Shown in pieces: positions 60,709 through 64,000 of a stretch of 64,000 nt of DNA. Under the pieces are notes generated by a model. The model saw nothing but the letters and a program-made list of their open reading frames with translations, did no database searches and was not told where the DNA came from. The first letter of the stretch is position 1, and every line of letters begins with the position of its first letter. Position numbers and translations under genes: made by a program. Origin of the DNA: Chondrilla cf. caribensis (taxonomy: Eukaryota > Porifera > Demospongiae > Chondrillida > Chondrillidae); assembly GCA_964020155.1 (NCBI GenBank), contig OZ026546.1, positions 5,113,900 to 5,177,899 on the forward strand, in the 5' to 3' direction.

Positions 60709-60788
60709 ACTAGATCCTTGTATGGACTATTATTCCAAACAACAACTGTGGAAATCCTACTGTGTGAAAGGCATGATTGTTGCATCTC
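60709..60788 (+). pseudogene. 3' fragment of an FN3 exon (R9 subtype)
   Basis: tagatccttgtatggactat ... gtgaaaggcatgattg matches 61390-61485 of the first R9 FN3 exon, with the middle deleted. The intron DNA after it (agttgctttgtccc) also matches 61508 on. It is a truncated tandem duplicate. Confidence 0.75.
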
Positions 60789-61037
60789 ATAGTCAGTAAT
60801 AATATTTAGTTGCTTTGTCCCTTGGGAACTTTTATATAGTGAACATTTGCACCAGCGAGAAGACCTCTTCATGGTTGGTCTGATGTATACCGTTATACTT
60901 GCATAATAATTATCACAATAATTAATATAGTTTATTCATATCCAATGTGTGATAATATGTAGCTATTACTATTAATACAACACATAATATTATATACAAG
61001 TTTATCCCATATGCATCAACTGCACACAGGTAATCAA

Positions 61038-61090
61038 GCACACACACACACACGCACGCACACACGCACGCACACACGCACACACACACA
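61038..61090. repeat. CA/CG-rich microsatellite
   Basis: acacacgcacg-type run. A related run at 61739-61822 sits at the equivalent place in the next intron, so the intron was duplicated with the FN3 exon. Confidence 0.85.
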
Positions 61091-61205
61091 TCATTTTTGT
61101 CATCCTCCTCACTTATGGTCATTTCACTTTGTATATACAGTATACTCACATTTGGACACATCTGAATATCAACTTATTTATCTTACCCCACATAATTACT
61201 TGTAG

Positions 61206-63671
61206 GTGTTCCTTCATGTCCCTCAAGTGTAGTAGCTGTTGCACATGACGACAATGATGCTATTACTGTTACCTGGCAGCAACCTCCTAATACTCCTCCA
61301 GTCGCATCCACTACTGTCACCTACTGTCCTACATCATCACCAAACTGTGGGTATAGTATGACCTGTACCAGTCCATGTAATATTAGTGGACTAGATCCTT
61401 GTGTGGACTATAACATTAAAATCACTCCAGCCAACAACTGTGGAAGTGCTACTGGATGTACTGTGAAAGGCATGATTGCTGCTTCTCAAGGTCAGTCATA
61501 ATATGTAGTTGCTTTGTCCCTTGGAACTTTTATATAGCGAACATTTGCACCAGCTGAGAATACCTCTTCATGGTTGGTCTGATGTATACAGTCAGTAATA
61601 CTTGCATATTAATTATTAAAATAATTAAGTCTATCCGTAACCAATGTGTGATAATAATATGTAGCTATTACTATTAATACAACACAGATTATATACCAAA
61701 TTATTCTATGTACATTAACTGCACACACATAATCAGACACAAAAACACACATGCACACAAACACACGCACACACACACACACGCGCGCGCGCATGTGCGC
61801 GCACACACAAAGACACACACACAGTTCATACTATTATTATGAATTAAAAACATATTCACACACCTTCATCTATCTGTCATTTCTCTTTGTATGTACAGTA
61901 TACTCACATATGGAAACATCTGAATATAAACTTATTCATCTTACCCCGCATGATCACTTGTAGGTGTTCCTTCATGTCCCTCAAGTGTAGTAGCTGTTGC
62001 ACATGATGACAATTATGCTATTACTGTTACCTGGCAACAACCTCCTACTACTCCTCCAGTCACATCCACTACAGTCACCTACTGTCCTACATCATCACCA
62101 AACTGTGGGGATAGTATGAACTGTACCAGTCCATGTACTATTAGTGGACTAGATCCTGGTACAGAGTATCAGTTTACAGTTATTCCAAACAACAACTGTG
62201 GAAGTTCTACTGGATGTACTGTGAATAGTGCTACTGCTCAGCTAACAGCTTGTTAGTGAGAGAGTCCATTTGTATATGTATGTGTCATCATTCTGAACAG
62301 TTATTGTACGTATTCCATACCCATGTTCCATCGCAATAGACCGATTGCGCATTGACATCATCCTTTCCGGTCATGAAGACCGGAAATGGTCGCGAAGGGT
62401 GTTCGTCGTATAGATTCTCATAGTAAGACGTGTTAATAGGTTATATTTTGTCCTTGGGAAAGGAGATTTCGGAACTGTACGTATTTATTTCTCGACTGAT
62501 TGTAAATATGCCACACCGCTGTGCTGTTCCCGGTTGTACATCCAACAGCAAGACTTCTCTACAGGTGTTTTTCTTTCCACAAGTTTCCATCTGATGCAGC
62601 TCTTCGTCGTAATCGGGCTAAAAACATACGTAGAGTTGAAAGTAAGGGAGTTTGGACTATTAACAGTTCCCCACGTGTGTGTACTAAGCATTTTACTGCC
62701 GAATTGTACCACGTAAATTCGGTATCAGGTAGAAAAAGAATGCACAAGACCACATGGACAAACAGAATTTTAACATCCAAGTCCAAGTAGGATTGCAACC
62801 CACTTCCAGCAAGAGGAAAGCACCTGCCAATGCCCCAGATGGAAACTTGTGAAAGGACGTGTGGAGAAGTCTTGCTGTTGGATGTACAGCCGGGAACATG
62901 CAGCACAGTGGTGTGGCATATTTACAGTTTGGAGAATCTCTTTTCACGCAGGCAAAATATAAGGTCAGAAGAAATAACAATCATATCTAAGCACGTGTGG
63001 ACTATTCTTTGACGCTACACGAGACAGCAAAATATATCCATCGTTTACACATACACTTATGAAGACGTACATCTATAACCACAGCTATACGGCGATCACG
63101 ACGGAATATAACACCGGTATATCACATACCGCTGAACCGATTCAGCTTTTTTCCAGATCTACAAGCACTTCGATAGGCTAGCCATCATTTCAGTTGTTCA
63201 ACGTTCAAATCGTCGGGAGATTTTCCACCAGGCTAGAGCCAGGAATGTCCTTTTTCGACAATCGGTACGTGTTCCCCATAGTAAAATCCTACCCATGACA
63301 CCCTTCGCGACCACTTCCGTTCTTCATGACGTCAATGCGCAATCGGTCTATTACATGTGACGAATACTTTGTTTTATACAGTTGTACAGTTCATGTCAAC
63401 ATGACAATAATACCCCCTTTTCATAGGCAAATGTGCATCTATGGAAGCACTACTTCTAACTGGCATCATCCCATCAGTTGTACTCCTGCTGTCCCACATC
63501 ATCACTGTAGTGGTTGCTGTCCTTGTGACCAGATACTGCTGTAATAGTTCATCTCAAAAGAGTTCTCCTCCAGAAGGGGAAGAAGTCCATGAACAAGTGG
63601 AAAAGCCGGCTGCCTATGAAGATATTCCAATGTCCACTAATCCTGCTTATGTTCCAGTGGTTCAGAAGTAG
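61206..63671 (+). CDS. R9: FN3-FN3-transmembrane receptor 3' half with ITAM-like tail
   Basis: FN3 exon 61206-61490 (GVPSCPSSVVAVAHDDN...), FN3 exon 61964-62251, and transmembrane-tail exon 63427-63671 (stop), all open, phase 1 and bordered by AG/GT. Both FN3 units are the CPTSSPNCG/CTSPC subtype of R1 and R5 exon 3. No signal, Ig or first-subtype FN3 exon is found upstream. The helix is GIIPSVVLLLSHIITVVVAV. The tail differs from R3/R5: the first tyrosine is His (EEVHEQV), but YEDI and YVPV keep the exact 7-residue spacing. A TIR element lies in the last intron. Likely a 5'-truncated member. Confidence 0.75.
61739..61822. repeat. CA/CG-rich microsatellite (duplicate intron)
   Basis: Mixed CA and CG run, with flanks matching those of 61038-61090 (ataatatgtagctattac and tacagtatactcaca). 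Confidence 0.85.
62335..63352. mobile_element. ~1-kb TIR element carrying a THAP relic
   Basis: aatagaccgattgcgcattg and caatgcgcaatcggtctatt are the inverted ends, and matching continues inwards through ggtcgcgaagggtgt. A second inverted pair inside (62508-62560 and 62870-62928, tgccacacc.ctgtgct) duplicates the start of the THAP relic in reverse. No clear target duplication is seen. THAP domains are the DNA-binding domain of P-element-type transposases, so a non-autonomous relative is plausible. It lies in the last intron of R9. Confidence 0.8.
62507..62790 (+). pseudogene. THAP zinc-finger domain relic
   Basis: MPHRCAVPGCTSNSK from 62507 continues after a frameshift near 62575 as FHKFPSDAALRRNRAKNIRR, a Trp (GVW) and RVCTKHFTAELYH. 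This gives the C-x4-C ... W ... C-x2-H layout of a THAP domain with its basic stretch. A stop follows the frameshift in the first frame. Confidence 0.78.
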
Positions 63672-64000
63672 AGGATAAGACCTCGTGTTGATATTTCATT
63701 ATACATGTATCATTAATTTCATACGTATATGTATCAGATCATCTTGATAGTTATGTATACCTTTATAGTGTGTGTATTTGCAGATGTATGTGTACATGAT
63801 ATTATTATTATATTTAAAGTACAACTGCAGTACTGTACAGTTTATTTCTAACTCAATGACATGCAGGTTTGCTGTACAAAAGTCTAGTTGATGCGATATT
63901 GTAAGTATATTTTTGATAATAATTAACTAATGACATGCAGTGGAGCAAATTGATCAAGATGAAAGTCACACAGTCACATGTGTGCATATACTTATTAGTT
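63672..64000 (+). other. R9 3' flank
   Basis: AT-rich. The gaagtagaggataagacct start resembles the 3' UTRs of R3 and R5. No other gene is seen before the window ends. Confidence 0.4.

Noticed and set aside
8293..61822. CRISPR-like or tandem-spacer arrays
   Set aside because: Repeats are simple dinucleotides or long paralogous exons; no short direct repeats with unique equal-length spacers, and the DNA is eukaryotic.

Overview
This window looks like nuclear DNA of an early-branching animal, most probably a demosponge; a genome like that of Amphimedon queenslandica is my best guess, from the style of the receptors and transposon relics and not from any database match. It is AT-rich and full of CA/GT microsatellites. 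Genes are split into small exons with clean GT/AG borders, and the mobile elements are eukaryotic: a Ty3-type retrotransposon, LINE ends, and terminal-inverted-repeat (TIR) elements.

The main content is one tandem family of cell-surface receptors, with nine members or remnants in alternating orientation. The full design is a signal peptide exon, one Ig-like exon, one to four cysteine-rich fibronectin type III (FN3) exons, a transmembrane exon and a cytoplasmic tail. Nearly all ectodomain exons are in phase 1-1. The members are: R1 (+, 7749-11011), R2 (-, 13260-20962), R3 (+, 23869-25523), R4 (-, 28266-34096), R5 (+, 36805-41220), R6 (-, 46128-51125), R7 (+, 53816-56341), R8 (-, 56625-59742) and R9 (+, 61206-63671). 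R2/R3, R4/R5 and R6/R7 are head-to-head pairs whose start codons lie about 2.7-2.9 kb apart; neighbouring pairs meet tail to tail.

The two orientations share ectodomains, introns and proximal promoters but have different signalling ends. Minus-strand genes have a multi-exon tail ending in a 30-31 residue exon with two consensus ITIMs (ITYATL or ITYADL, then VTYAAV or VPYAAV). Plus-strand genes have a one-exon tail with an ITAM-like YEDI-x7-YGPV pair. This is the layout of inhibitory/activating paired receptors, here as repeated divergent pairs. It is my leading candidate for an undescribed system, possibly in self/non-self or microbe recognition. Signalling direction and function are inference.

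R2 (630 aa predicted) and R4 (531 aa predicted) read open from start to stop through conventional splice sites. R5 is open except that an insertion of about 590 bp splits its signal-peptide exon. R1 and R9 lack recognisable 5' ends. R3, R6, R7 and R8 carry stops, frameshifts or deletions. Loose exon relics (26405-26602, 35655-35832, 42543-42635, 60709-60788) point to repeated birth and death of genes.

Other content: at the left edge, duplicated spacer DNA, a TIR element nested in another repeat, a truncated Ty3-type element (2599-5548), a LINE relic and a tRNA-like Pol III unit. Retroelement pol relics lie antisense just upstream of every complete plus-gene start (R3, R5, R7). Further TIR elements sit in introns and spacers, one carrying a RecQ-like helicase relic and one a THAP-domain relic.
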